Shown here: positions 36,399-44,332 of the stretch, in pieces
Layout of the letters: every line of letters begins with the position of its first letter
Numbering within the stretch: position 1 is the first letter of the stretch
Origin: Flavobacteriales bacterium
GTDB taxonomy: Bacteria; Bacteroidota; Bacteroidia; Flavobacteriales_F; PHOS-HE28
Length of the DNA: 64,000 bases
Direction of reading: 5' to 3'
NCBI GenBank assembly: GCA_016718655.1
Contig: JADKCV010000060.1
Location: 1 to 64,000 of the forward strand
Notes under the pieces: generated by a model
What the model was told of the DNA's origin: nothing
Database searches by the model: none
Seen by the model: the letters and a program-made list of their open reading frames with translations, nothing else
Program-made: the position numbers and the translations under genes

Positions 36399-36531
36399 AA
36401 AGCGAAAAGCCCCAATGCAGAAGGGCGCCGGGCTTCCCTCGGCTTCTTGCGGTCGCTCGGGATGAACTTCTCGCCCCTGCGGTCGACTTCGCAGTTGGAC
36501 CCTCACAAAGCGAAAAGCCTCCCAATGCAGA
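36399..36531. repeat. partial duplicate of the tRNA-Lys downstream region
   Basis: AAAGCGAAAAGCCCCAATGC at 36399 recurs as AAAGCGAAAAGCCTCCCAAT at 36507, about 108 bases apart, the second copy being the arm of the tRNA-Lys terminator. The interval has no gene. The pattern parallels the repeats beyond the tRNA-Leu gene. Confidence 0.5.
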
Positions 36532-36541
36532 GAGGCTTTCG
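36511..36541 (-). terminator. terminator of tRNA-Lys
   Basis: Minus strand: CGAAAGCCTC, loop, GAGGCTTTTCG; starts directly after the tRNA-Lys 3' end. Confidence 0.75.
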
Positions 36542-36614
36542 TGATCCCGCTGGGGCTCGAACCCAGGACCCCGACATTAAAAGTGTCGTGCTCTACCAGC
36601 TGAGCTACAGGATC
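36542..36614 (-). tRNA. tRNA-Lys (anticodon TTT)
   Basis: Minus strand: GATCCTGTAGCTCAGCTGG, D-arm with TAGAGCA, anticodon stem-loop CGACA-CTTTTAA-TGTCG (anticodon TTT), T-arm CTGGGTTCGAGCCCCAG and acceptor CGGGATCA. Length 73. Transcribed in the same direction as tRNA-Leu, but each has its own terminator. Confidence 0.95.
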
Positions 36615-36696
36615 TTCCGCCGTTCGACGAACACGAACGGGTTCGTCAATGGGAGCGCAAAAGTAAGGATCTCGCGTTAACCACAAAACGGATCGT

Positions 36697-37866
36697 TCAC
36701 TTCTTCTCTATGATCGGGTGCCGTTCAAAGGGCATGGTGCGGTCGAAGAGGTAGCGGAACGTCGCCAACGTCCTGTAGTTCACGGCGTCCAGGTTCTGGC
36801 ATACCTTGATCATTCGGGGATTGAAATCGCCGATCCATGTCAGAACAGTATCCCGATAGATACCGGGTTCCACGATGTTCTTCTCGGCGAACACGATCAT
36901 GGCTCCCTCCATGCCCTTGCCTTGGAATTCCTTCGCCACGCCAAAGACGATGCCGGTCATGGTCTTCACCGTACCCCGCCATTTGTGCCATAGGAACTTC
37001 AACTTCCCCAACCAGTTGAGGTCCCCGTTCACATAGCGGAAGATCTCATTCAGTTCCGGCAAACTGATGTACATGGCGATCGGCCTGTCCTTGTGCCGAA
37101 CGAAGATCAACAGCCGTGGATCCATAACGGGCTTCATGGCCTTCACGATCTTCAAGGCAGTGGACAGTTCCATGGCCTTATGATTATCATGGTCCACCCA
37201 GCCATCGTTGTAGATGGTACAGAAGTCATAGGCGATCTGGTCCACGGAGCGCCCGCGTGCATCGTGGATGGTGATGTCCGGGTCGGCCTTCAGTTGGTTG
37301 TACTTGCGGTGGAAGATGGGTTGGGCTGGTACCTCCACCGAGCGCTTGAAGAACAGTTGATTGAAGTAGAGCGCGAAGCCGTAATGCTCCAGCAGTTTCC
37401 TGTAATACGGCGGATTGTAACTGGTCCCGTAGAGCGGTGGGTCGGTGAAATTGTCGATCAGCAAGCCCCAGAACATGTTGCGGTCCCCCAAGTTGATGGG
37501 GCCATCCATGGCTTGCATACCTTGTTCCTTCAACCAATCACGCGCGGCATCGAACATCATGTTCGCTGCGGCCTGGTCATCGATGCACTCGAAGAAACCA
37601 ACGCCGCCAGTGGGTTGTTTCTCCGTGTATGCGGTCTTCGGGTTGACGAACGCAGCGATGCGACCGATGGTGGCACCTTTCGCATTGCGCAGCACCCAGC
37701 GCTTGGCCTTGCCCTCCTTCAGCAATTTGTTCTTCTCGGGGTCGAACACCTTGGCCACATCCTGCTTCAGGTGTGGGATCCAATTCGTGTCCTGTGCATA
37801 GATGCGCCAAGGGAGCTGCATCCATTCACGTTCGGTCTTCGGGTCGGTAACGTCGATCAGTTCCAT
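36697..37866 (-). CDS. GNAT-like acyltransferase-fold protein of unknown substrate
   Basis: 389 residues from MELIDVTDPKTEREWMQLPW. The first half has a conserved block DWLKEQGMQAMDGPINLGDR and LLIDNFTDPPLYGTSYNPPY, the second half FGVAKEFQGKGMEGAMIVFA, which looks like the acetyl-CoA binding loop (Q/R-x-x-G-x-G/A) of GNAT proteins. Two GNAT-like halves would fit the length. I recall this family as a conserved Bacteroidota protein without assigned function. Divergent from aroK with 32 bases between starts. Confidence 0.7.
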   Translation of the reverse strand: MELIDVTDPKTEREWMQLPWRIYAQDTNWIPHLKQDVAKVFDPEKNKLLKEGKAKRWVLRNAKGATIGRIAAFVNPKTAYTEKQPTGGVGFFECIDDQAAANMMFDAARDWLKEQGMQAMDGPINLGDRNMFWGLLIDNFTDPPLYGTSYNPPYYRKLLEHYGFALYFNQLFFKRSVEVPAQPIFHRKYNQLKADPDITIHDARGRSVDQIAYDFCTIYNDGWVDHDNHKAMELSTALKIVKAMKPVMDPRLLIFVRHKDRPIAMYISLPELNEIFRYVNGDLNWLGKLKFLWHKWRGTVKTMTGIVFGVAKEFQGKGMEGAMIVFAEKNIVEPGIYRDTVLTWIGDFNPRMIKVCQNLDAVNYRTLATFRYLFDRTMPFERHPIIEKK

Positions 37867-37898
37867 AGGATACCCGCGAAGGTGCGATCTTTCCCCCG

Positions 37899-38459
37899 AT
37901 GATGGACCACCGCACACCTACGACCACCTCTGGCTGGGACCGCAAACACATCGTGCTCATCGGCTTCATGTGCAGCGGTAAGTCCACGGTTGGCAAGGCC
38001 TTGGCCACATTGCTCTCGGTGCCATTCTCGGATATCGACCGCATGGTGGAACAGCGTGTGGGACCGCTCGTACCCTTCTTCAATGAGCACGGTGAGGAGG
38101 CCTTCCGGTCGCTGGAACGACAGGTCCTTCTCGAACAACTTGCTGCTCCTCGGTCCGTGATCGCCACGGGTGGAGGAACCCCCTGCGAAGGTGATAACCT
38201 CACGGCTATGAAGGCCGCAGGTGTGGTCATTTGGCTCGATGTACCGATGCCCGCGCTCATGCCCCGTATCGTTCGTGCGGGCGGTGATCGTCCGTTGTTA
38301 TTGGGCCTACGCGGTGAAGCGTTGGAACGTCGTGTGACCGAGCTGATGCACGCTCGTTCCGACTGTTATGCGCAAGCCGATATCATCGTGCAAGCCGGTG
38401 CTCCAGTGAGCGAAGTAGCTTCGCGTATCCAGCAGGTACTCGACTTTCAGGCCAAATAG
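37899..38459 (+). CDS. aroK: shikimate kinase
   Basis: Phosphorylates shikimate at C3 in aromatic amino-acid synthesis. 186 residues (start at 37899, or the next ATG codon three bases on), slightly long because of a 15-residue polar N-terminal extension. Walker A is GFMCSGKSTVGKALA, shikimate-binding residues are in SDIDRMVEQRVG and FRSLERQVL, with VIATGGGTPC and the lid arginine in GGDRPLLLG. Its 3' end overlaps the convergent pyrR gene by 13 bases. Confidence 0.93.
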   Translation: MMDHRTPTTTSGWDRKHIVLIGFMCSGKSTVGKALATLLSVPFSDIDRMVEQRVGPLVPFFNEHGEEAFRSLERQVLLEQLAAPRSVIATGGGTPCEGDNLTAMKAAGVVIWLDVPMPALMPRIVRAGGDRPLLLGLRGEALERRVTELMHARSDCYAQADIIVQAGAPVSEVASRIQQVLDFQAK

Positions 38460-38947
38460 ACGGTATCCTTAAGACCCAGTTCCACGCTGATGTGTTCCTG
38501 TGCCGTGGTGCTCAAGGTGAGACCCACGATATCGGCGCGAATGGGGTAGGAGCGCTGGCGTCGATCCACCAATACCACGGTGATCAAGCGTTTCAACGGT
38601 ACCGAGACGAGATGCGCTGCCGCATGCATGAGGGTGCGACCGCTCATCAGCACGTCATCCACCAGCACCACCGTACCATCCCTAAGCTCTTGGATGGGGA
38701 TCGAAAGCTTGACGGGTGCCTCCAAGGGAGCGTCCTTGTCCAACTGGAGGGTGACGAGTTCCACCGTGAACGGGGCAATGACCTGCAACCGGGACTGCAA
38801 ACGCTTGGCCAAGGCCAGTCCACGAGGAGCTATGCCCACCAGGACCACCCGGGACTCCAAGTGGTTCTCCTCATGGAGCTGATGTGCGATGCGTTCCAGC
38901 TTGCGCTGCACACGCTCATGGTCCAGGACTACCGTGCGTTCGCTCAT
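38447..38947 (-). CDS. pyrR: PyrR-type phosphoribosyltransferase
   Basis: 166 residues. The PRPP-binding motif is VVLVDDVLMSGRTLMHA, preceded by RVVLVGIAPRGLALAKRL and a flexible loop; PIRADIVGLTLSTTAQEHIS near the C-terminus matches PyrR, where it becomes VG..v.T...e.v.V. In Bacillus PyrR is a uracil phosphoribosyltransferase and pyr mRNA attenuator; whether the RNA-binding role holds here is unknown, and no pyr gene is adjacent. Convergent overlap with aroK at 38447-38459. Confidence 0.88.
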   Translation of the reverse strand: MSERTVVLDHERVQRKLERIAHQLHEENHLESRVVLVGIAPRGLALAKRLQSRLQVIAPFTVELVTLQLDKDAPLEAPVKLSIPIQELRDGTVVLVDDVLMSGRTLMHAAAHLVSVPLKRLITVVLVDRRQRSYPIRADIVGLTLSTTAQEHISVELGLKDTVYLA

Positions 38948-38981
38948 GGTGCACGAAAGTACAAGCTCGGCAGGAGTCGGC

Positions 38982-40235
38982 TTATGGGGTCGGTATCACG
39001 AGCCCTGTATGCGTTGCTCCTGCCTCACCCGACAGGTGCCACACCATGGGACCTCGATGTGGTATGGGCAATGGCACCTCCTGTCGGTCCGCTGCTTGTA
39101 CAGTGCGTTCCAGTAATAAGCGCCCCCGAGGATCGGTCAGCCGGAGCATTCCCCTTTCGGGCTGATGGTGGACCACCAGGCGATCGTTCATCCAACTGAC
39201 GCGCACGGTGCGTGGCAAAGCGCCATCCGAAAGTCCAGCACCCAGCAGATCGACCACTAGTTGTGTGCTGTCGCTGCGGCCACAAGCGTCGCTCACGATC
39301 AAGGTGACGGTATAGTCGCCGGCTGTGGCATAGGTGTGCAATGGATCCACATCGGTGCTGGTCGTCCCATCCCCGAAGTGCCATTCCTGCTGGACCGCCC
39401 CGTTGGTATTGTTACTGAACAGGATGTTCGTTCCGCCCACGTAAGCCAGATCGGCCTCTGCCACTGGATCGTACACGTCCAGGTTCCACGTGGCTGCGCT
39501 GTCCGATACGATGGAGCTTGCCAGATCACGCACCTCGGCTGCATCCGCTGGGACCAGCGCCCCAGGAACCAGGGTGGAAGCCGTGCTCGGTTCAGCGAAG
39601 ATGCTGCTGTACAGGGTGGTGGCGACAATGAACGAGCCGAGCAGGTTCGGATGACTGCCATCCGTGTAGAGTTGTGCGCTGGGGTGGGCGCTGCGGTAAG
39701 CTCGCCAGACCGATCCAGCCGGTGCGACGATCGCTGCATTGTCCTGGGCCATGGCCACATAGCTCTCCCACAAGCGTTGCTGCATACCGGTATAGGTGCA
39801 TAGCGGAGGATAGGACGCGCAATTCTGCTGGTCACCGTTCTCCCGGCCCCAGGTCATCAGGAACACGGACCGCGCACAGGGGTTGGCCGCTGCGATCTGC
39901 TGTACGAGTTGTTCGGCGAATGGATAGACCTCTTGGGCCACTTGCGCTGGCGGGAAGGAGGGACGTTGGCTCTGTTCCTGTAGGACCACCACGTCCCAAT
40001 CGCCTTGTGCGATGGCATTCTGAGAGGCCGGGTTCGTCGTATGGCCTTCAAAGGTGAAGCCTCCGGGAGCGACCATGGCGGTCTCCACGGTGTTCCCCAA
40101 GGATCCGGCCAATTGCGTGAATAGGCCGGGCAGATCGTTCGAATAGGTATAGCTATTGCCGATGAAGAGCACGCGGGTCACCTGTGCGGAGAGCGGGGAG
40201 ACGGTCCAAAGCAGAAGAAGAGTGATGATGCGCAT
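38982..40235 (-). CDS. secreted SGNH-like hydrolase with PKD domain and T9SS-type C-terminus
   Basis: 417 residues. Signal peptide ITLLLLWTVSPLSAQ, then a catalytic-looking domain whose first block VLFIGNSYTYSNDLP is an SGNH-variant nucleophile loop (GNS), a middle block WDVVVLQEQSQRP, and a last block TDGSHPNLLGSFIVATTLY with the D..H pair. Residues about 275-330 are a PKD domain (EWHFGDGTTSTDVDPLHTYA). The final 75 residues resemble a sorting domain (RGRLLLERTVQA). An exported esterase or deacetylase acting on polysaccharide is plausible but inferred. Confidence 0.78.
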   Translation of the reverse strand: MRIITLLLLWTVSPLSAQVTRVLFIGNSYTYSNDLPGLFTQLAGSLGNTVETAMVAPGGFTFEGHTTNPASQNAIAQGDWDVVVLQEQSQRPSFPPAQVAQEVYPFAEQLVQQIAAANPCARSVFLMTWGRENGDQQNCASYPPLCTYTGMQQRLWESYVAMAQDNAAIVAPAGSVWRAYRSAHPSAQLYTDGSHPNLLGSFIVATTLYSSIFAEPSTASTLVPGALVPADAAEVRDLASSIVSDSAATWNLDVYDPVAEADLAYVGGTNILFSNNTNGAVQQEWHFGDGTTSTDVDPLHTYATAGDYTVTLIVSDACGRSDSTQLVVDLLGAGLSDGALPRTVRVSWMNDRLVVHHQPERGMLRLTDPRGRLLLERTVQAADRQEVPLPIPHRGPMVWHLSGEAGATHTGLVIPTP

Positions 40236-40239
40236 GCCC

Positions 40240-40247
40240 CAAAATTA
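40240..40247 (-). promoter_or_regulatory. TAnnTTTG promoter element (TAATTTTG)
   Basis: Minus-strand element ending 4 bases before the ATG of the SGNH-like gene, so its transcript would be almost leaderless. Confidence 0.5.
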
Positions 40248-40280
40248 GGACCGTTCAAGGAGTGGTTACCTTGGTGGGGT

Positions 40281-41006
40281 ATGGATGATCTTTGGTTCTA
40301 CGTGTTACTGTTGGCGGCTGAAGTCCTGGGCACCATCGGTGGATTCGGATCCTCGTTGTTCGTAATGCCTTTGGCGGGACACTTCATGGCCTTTGAACAG
40401 GCCCTGGGCATCACTGCCTTGTTCCATGTCTTCAGCAATACGGTGAAGATCCTCCTCTTCAGGATCGGATCGGACAAGTCCTTGGTGTTGCGCTTGGGTG
40501 TGCCTGCCGTGGTAGGGGTGGTCATCGGTGCACTGCTTACCGGTGTGTTGGGCGGTGTTTGGTTGCGGGTAACGTTGGGCGTGGTGCTGGTCCTCATTGC
40601 CATTTGGATGTTGGTGATGCCCGACGTGCTCATCCGGCCCACAACGCGGAACGCGGTCGTTGGGGGTGGTGTGTCAGGCTTCCTCGCCGGTCTGGTGGGA
40701 ACGGGGGGCGCCGTGCGTGGTGTGGTGCTTGCTGCGTTCGGACTGGAGAAAGCGGCATTCGTGGCGACCTCGGCGTGGATCGATCTGGGCGTGGACCTGG
40801 GGCGCGCCGTTATCTATGGCGGTCAAGGCTATTTCAACAGCACAGTTCTGGTCTACCTACCAGCATTGGCCATCCTGAGCATCTTGGGCACATGGATCGG
40901 CAAGAAGGCCCTCGCGTACATACCTGAGCGGCAGTTCAAGCGAATCGTATTGATCCTGGTGCTCGTGGTCGGACTGCAAACCCTTTGGGCTGCTTGGTTC
41001 ACGTGA
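40281..41006 (+). CDS. TauE/SafE-family membrane exporter
   Basis: 241 residues, about eight membrane helices. Two repeated halves typical of the family: an N-terminal LAAEVLGTIGGFGSSLFVMP and a second-half FLAGLVGTGGAVRGVVLAAF with the conserved G-GG-x-P-like glycine motif. Members export sulfite, sulfoacetate or related anions; the substrate is not indicated. The C-terminus overlaps the convergent DUF1801 gene by 8 bases. A near-consensus TACCTTGG lies 13 bases before the start region. Confidence 0.87.
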   Translation: MDDLWFYVLLLAAEVLGTIGGFGSSLFVMPLAGHFMAFEQALGITALFHVFSNTVKILLFRIGSDKSLVLRLGVPAVVGVVIGALLTGVLGGVWLRVTLGVVLVLIAIWMLVMPDVLIRPTTRNAVVGGGVSGFLAGLVGTGGAVRGVVLAAFGLEKAAFVATSAWIDLGVDLGRAVIYGGQGYFNSTVLVYLPALAILSILGTWIGKKALAYIPERQFKRIVLILVLVVGLQTLWAAWFT

Positions 41007-41469
41007 GCGGGACGTGGCGCAGGAAGGTGTGCGCGTTCGAGGCTTTCCCGTAGTACGTGCTCTCAGTGAAACGTGACCCCGTATACTTGATGATACGATC
41101 GAAAAGGTCCAGCAGTTCAGGCGTCAATCGCTTGAAACGGATGCAGCTGCGACCATGGTTCTGTACGATCAGTTCGTTCCGGAACGCGTTCAAAAGATCA
41201 TAGGGCATCACATAGAGTACCATGAAGTTCTTCTGATCGGCCAATGCACAGAACGGTTCTCCTTCCAAGTGGAACGTGGGCATGTTCAGTGCCATATCCA
41301 GTTGCGCTTGCGGCCACACATCCAGGATGAGGTTCCTTACCACTGAGAGCTCGTTGCGGCGAACCTCTTGGATCGCGCTCCAATAAACCTCCAACGACGG
41401 GGTGGACCGTTTCAAGCGTTTGTTGATGATCACGCCGGGAAGTTCGGTAGTCCTGATCAACTGTAGCAA
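40999..41469 (-). CDS. DUF1801-type protein
   Basis: 156 residues. Visible family features are LEVYWSAIQEVRRNELSVVR, MALNMPTFHLEGEPFCALAD and FMVLYVMPYDLLNAFRNELI, with RSCIRFKRLTPELLDLFDRI, all matching the YdhG/DUF1801 fold of small alpha-beta proteins whose role is unknown. It follows the methyltransferase-Rof fusion gene by 3 bases on the same strand, so they are likely one transcript. Confidence 0.78.
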   Translation of the reverse strand: MLQLIRTTELPGVIINKRLKRSTPSLEVYWSAIQEVRRNELSVVRNLILDVWPQAQLDMALNMPTFHLEGEPFCALADQKNFMVLYVMPYDLLNAFRNELIVQNHGRSCIRFKRLTPELLDLFDRIIKYTGSRFTESTYYGKASNAHTFLRHVPLT

Positions 41470-41472
41470 TGG

Positions 41473-42264
41473 TCAAGGCCTTCTGAGGGCTTGGATGCGG
41501 TCCAACCGGTGTTCCGTGCCATCGGAAAGACGCAGCCATTCGGCTCCTTCGCGCTGGAAGAGGTCCACGATGATCCCTTCCTGGACCTTGCCATCCGTCA
41601 ATTCCAAACGGACGTGCTCCTTCAGCGTAGCCGCAGCCTCGAAGTGATCGTACAAGGAGCAGTCGACGGGCACGTAATAGCCCTCCTTTGCTGCAGACAG
41701 CCATAATTCACGTCCGGCACGGGGCGAAATGGAGTTGTAGCAAGGCTCCAGTGATAGGTGCTGGAAATGGCGCGTGAACAAGGGTAGGTACTCCGATCGG
41801 GAGCCGCCGAAGGGAGGCTTGTCGCTATTCAGTGTATCGTTGAACAGTACACCGACCACCTTGCCACCAGGACTCAGCAAGGTGTGCATGTGATCCACGT
41901 ACTTCGGGCGCAGTGCAGGGTCCAGCGCACAGAAGAATGTTTGCTCGATGATGCGGTCATAGGAACCCGCGTGAGCGAAGAAGTCGCCAATGATCAGGTG
42001 CTCCTGCGGGAATTCCGGACAGCGTTCCAGGAGGTCCTTGAAAGGCAACTCGGTGAGGTCGATGACGAACACGTTCCGGAACCCCTGCCGGTGCGCGTAT
42101 TCCGCCTCCCAGGCTCGTCCTCCACCAGGAATGAGGATGCGCAGGTCCTTATCGGTGAGCTGGTCGATGTACTCCTTCAAGGGGGTGGACGGGCCACCGA
42201 TGTCCCAGCCGGTAAGGTCCTGGAGGTAACGCTGTTCCCAATAGGCGTGGTCGAGATCGATCAT
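41473..42264 (-). CDS. TPMT-like methyltransferase fused to a Rof-like (Rho-binding antiterminator) domain
   Basis: 263 residues in two parts. Residues 1-197 are a class I SAM methyltransferase of the thiopurine methyltransferase type: YWEQRYLQDLTGWDIGGPST, RILIPGGGRAWEAEYAHRQG (SAM loop), IIEQTFFCALDP and SPRAGRELWLSAAK, where such enzymes normally end. Residues 198-263, YYVPVDCSLYDHFEAAATLK and VRLELTDGKVQEGIIVDLFQ to LDRIQAL, look like Rof, a small Rho-binding antiterminator. The joint carries AAAGGAGG, 8 bases before an in-frame GTG at 41673, so the second part might also be made alone. No stop separates the parts. Confidence 0.75.
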   Translation of the reverse strand: MIDLDHAYWEQRYLQDLTGWDIGGPSTPLKEYIDQLTDKDLRILIPGGGRAWEAEYAHRQGFRNVFVIDLTELPFKDLLERCPEFPQEHLIIGDFFAHAGSYDRIIEQTFFCALDPALRPKYVDHMHTLLSPGGKVVGVLFNDTLNSDKPPFGGSRSEYLPLFTRHFQHLSLEPCYNSISPRAGRELWLSAAKEGYYVPVDCSLYDHFEAAATLKEHVRLELTDGKVQEGIIVDLFQREGAEWLRLSDGTEHRLDRIQALRRP

Positions 42265-42286
42265 GCCACAAAGGAAGTGGTGGGCG

Positions 42287-43468
42287 CTACTTCTTCTCCA
42301 TGCGCTGCCAATCCTCCTGCAAGACCACCCGTGGATCGAAGTTCGGGTCGTTGCTCAGGATGTACGTGCCGTCCGGACGGCTCCAGGCATCATTGTACCC
42401 TGCGCTGAGTTCGATGCTGCTACCGCTGGGGTCCTTCCATTCATCCACCCCGCGGATCACTTGGCCCCATTCGGTGTTGATGCGGTCGCGACTCGCCTGA
42501 CCCTCTTCCCACGTGCGCCGTTGCAGGTCGCTCGTGTAGTTCTGCGCGTCGCGCCAGAGACCGGCGCGCTTGGCGGCTTCGGTACGTTCCACCGCGGCCA
42601 CGTTGCTGAAGACCTGCGCCACGGCTTGCTGCCAGGCCGGGTTGAAACGCGTGCTCGCGATGGCCGTGCCCATGATGCGTTCGGCCTCTTCCTGCTTGCC
42701 TGCGGGATAGCGGACCAACAACCGGAAGTTCGACTGGCATTGATAGCTGCCGCTCATGCCACCGTGCAGGTAGTTCGGCATCATGAAGATGGTCTGGTCC
42801 ACGCTGCAAAGCAAGGTGCCTTCCATTCCATCGGGCCAACGCAGATGCACCTTCGTAGCGCTCGGCCGGAACGCCGCGTTGGTGATGCCTGCTTGGAGAA
42901 CTGCTGCGTTGTTGCGCTGTGCCTGTTCTTCCATCGTGCGCACCAAGGCCACTGCGGGCTCCGCAGAAACGATGCTGGCTCCGCCCAACTCAGGCAGCAC
43001 CTGTTCACGCACGAACGCTTCCGCATCGTACGGCGGCATGATGTCGCAGGACTTCATGACACCTTGTTGGTTGCGCATCATGTCCTGCACCACCTGCTGG
43101 TCATCGTGCCATTGCCAACTCCGCACGGGAAAGCCGCGCAGTTCCATCGTCCCATCGGGCGAGGTGGCCGACCACTGGGAGGCCACGCTCTCGTTCATAC
43201 AGGGATGCCCTACGAGCCATTGGATGCCACCGGAGAGCTTCCACCCTTTCGGCAACAAGAAACTCGCCGCTTCCGCAGGCCTTCCGAATCCGTTCTGGTC
43301 CATCACCCGCACCCGCTGCAGGATGTGGTAGTCGGTGCCTTCCTTGTAGTTACTGGAACCTCCTTGTTCCACTTCAGTTCCATGGAGGTCCTCGCCGTTC
43401 ATGTTCTGGGAAGGGGCTGAAGTGCAGGACAAGAATGCGGTGATCACCGCGATGGTCAAGGTTCTCAT
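42287..43468 (-). CDS. secreted lipoprotein of unknown function
   Basis: 393 residues; signal with lipobox AFLSCTSAP. The body has QRVRVMDQNGFGRPAEAASF, VASQWSATSPDGTMELRGFP and many W and Q residues; the C-terminal third is helical (AQVFSNVAAVERTEAAKRAG) followed by WGQVIRGVDEWKDPSGSSIE and GTYILSNDPNFDPR. The pattern resembles a family of secreted proteins reported to carry a signal for 'genomic-context unknown' beta-sheet domains, but I cannot name it. Stands alone; a TAGTTTCG promoter-like sequence lies about 15-20 bases upstream. Confidence 0.65.
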   Translation of the reverse strand: MRTLTIAVITAFLSCTSAPSQNMNGEDLHGTEVEQGGSSNYKEGTDYHILQRVRVMDQNGFGRPAEAASFLLPKGWKLSGGIQWLVGHPCMNESVASQWSATSPDGTMELRGFPVRSWQWHDDQQVVQDMMRNQQGVMKSCDIMPPYDAEAFVREQVLPELGGASIVSAEPAVALVRTMEEQAQRNNAAVLQAGITNAAFRPSATKVHLRWPDGMEGTLLCSVDQTIFMMPNYLHGGMSGSYQCQSNFRLLVRYPAGKQEEAERIMGTAIASTRFNPAWQQAVAQVFSNVAAVERTEAAKRAGLWRDAQNYTSDLQRRTWEEGQASRDRINTEWGQVIRGVDEWKDPSGSSIELSAGYNDAWSRPDGTYILSNDPNFDPRVVLQEDWQRMEKK

Positions 43469-43697
43469 GGGTAGCTGGTGGAGCGCCGAAACTAGCTCAG
43501 CACCCGAGGTGTCACACCGCGCAAGCCATCACGAATACTCGGGATGGGGCACTACGTCCTGGTCAAAACGCCTTGCCGACTTGGGCCGATTCGTGCAATG
43601 GCGACCTCATGAGCAAGGAACCGGAAATGGACGGTGATGTACGTGAATGAATGCCTAACAGGACGCGAGATCGGATCCCATAAACTGTTGTTTGTCC

Positions 43698-44090
43698 TCA
43701 CCTGTGGTGGTCACGAAGCCACACATGTCTCCATTCCAGCTTGGGTCGCTTGAAATTGATGATGAGTCCCACGGTCAGACCGGTGATCCGCAAGTAGTTC
43801 AACATGCGGCCTAACTCAACATCCCCTATGGCTTCGATCGTCTTCGTATCGACAACAACGGAACGTTCGACGATCAGGTCAGGCACATATTCCCCCACTT
43901 GGACCGTTCTGTAGTAGATCGGGAAGCGTGGTTGTTGTTCGAATGGTATCCCTTGGGTCTTCAGCTCCACACAGAGTGCGTTCTCGTATGGTTTCTCATG
44001 GAGTCCGTGCCCTAACGTGTTGATCACACGCATAGCGCAACCGATGATCGGACGTGTGATGACCTGATCGTCAGAGTTCAAGTTGCTCAT
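43698..44090 (-). CDS. GxxExxY protein
   Basis: 130 residues containing the name-giving motif as GLHEKPYENAL, followed by LKTQGIPFEQQPRFPIYYRT and VGEYVPDLIVERSVVVDTKT, then LNYLRITGLTVGLIINFKRP. The D...E-V-K-like positions resemble a PD-(D/E)XK nuclease core, and the family is common and repeated in Bacteroidota and other environmental genomes, with unknown function. It stands alone between two intergenic spacers of about 230-240 bases in which I see no gene. Confidence 0.85.
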   Translation of the reverse strand: MSNLNSDDQVITRPIIGCAMRVINTLGHGLHEKPYENALCVELKTQGIPFEQQPRFPIYYRTVQVGEYVPDLIVERSVVVDTKTIEAIGDVELGRMLNYLRITGLTVGLIINFKRPKLEWRHVWLRDHHR

Positions 44091-44332
44091 GGCCTTGCCT
44101 ATTGCCTCGGTCTCTCAAAGTAAAGGTGGCAGCTCAATATAGTTCCAACCGTGAATGGACAGGAATGAACGTTAATGAATACAGATCAAGGGAGTTCGTT
44201 ACCTCTCGACAGTGAAGAGGCCTTGGTGTTTTCCTACAAAGGCCACTTTGAACCCAAGCGCTCACGAAATGAGCTTGCCCACTCGTTGCACTTTATTCTC
44301 GTTCATCCCCGTCCATTCCCGGTTCTACATCC

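Noticed and set aside
35763..36680. A CRISPR array near the tRNA genes
   Set aside because: Only two or three imperfect units with period above 100 bases and no regular spacers; units resemble tRNA ends and terminators.
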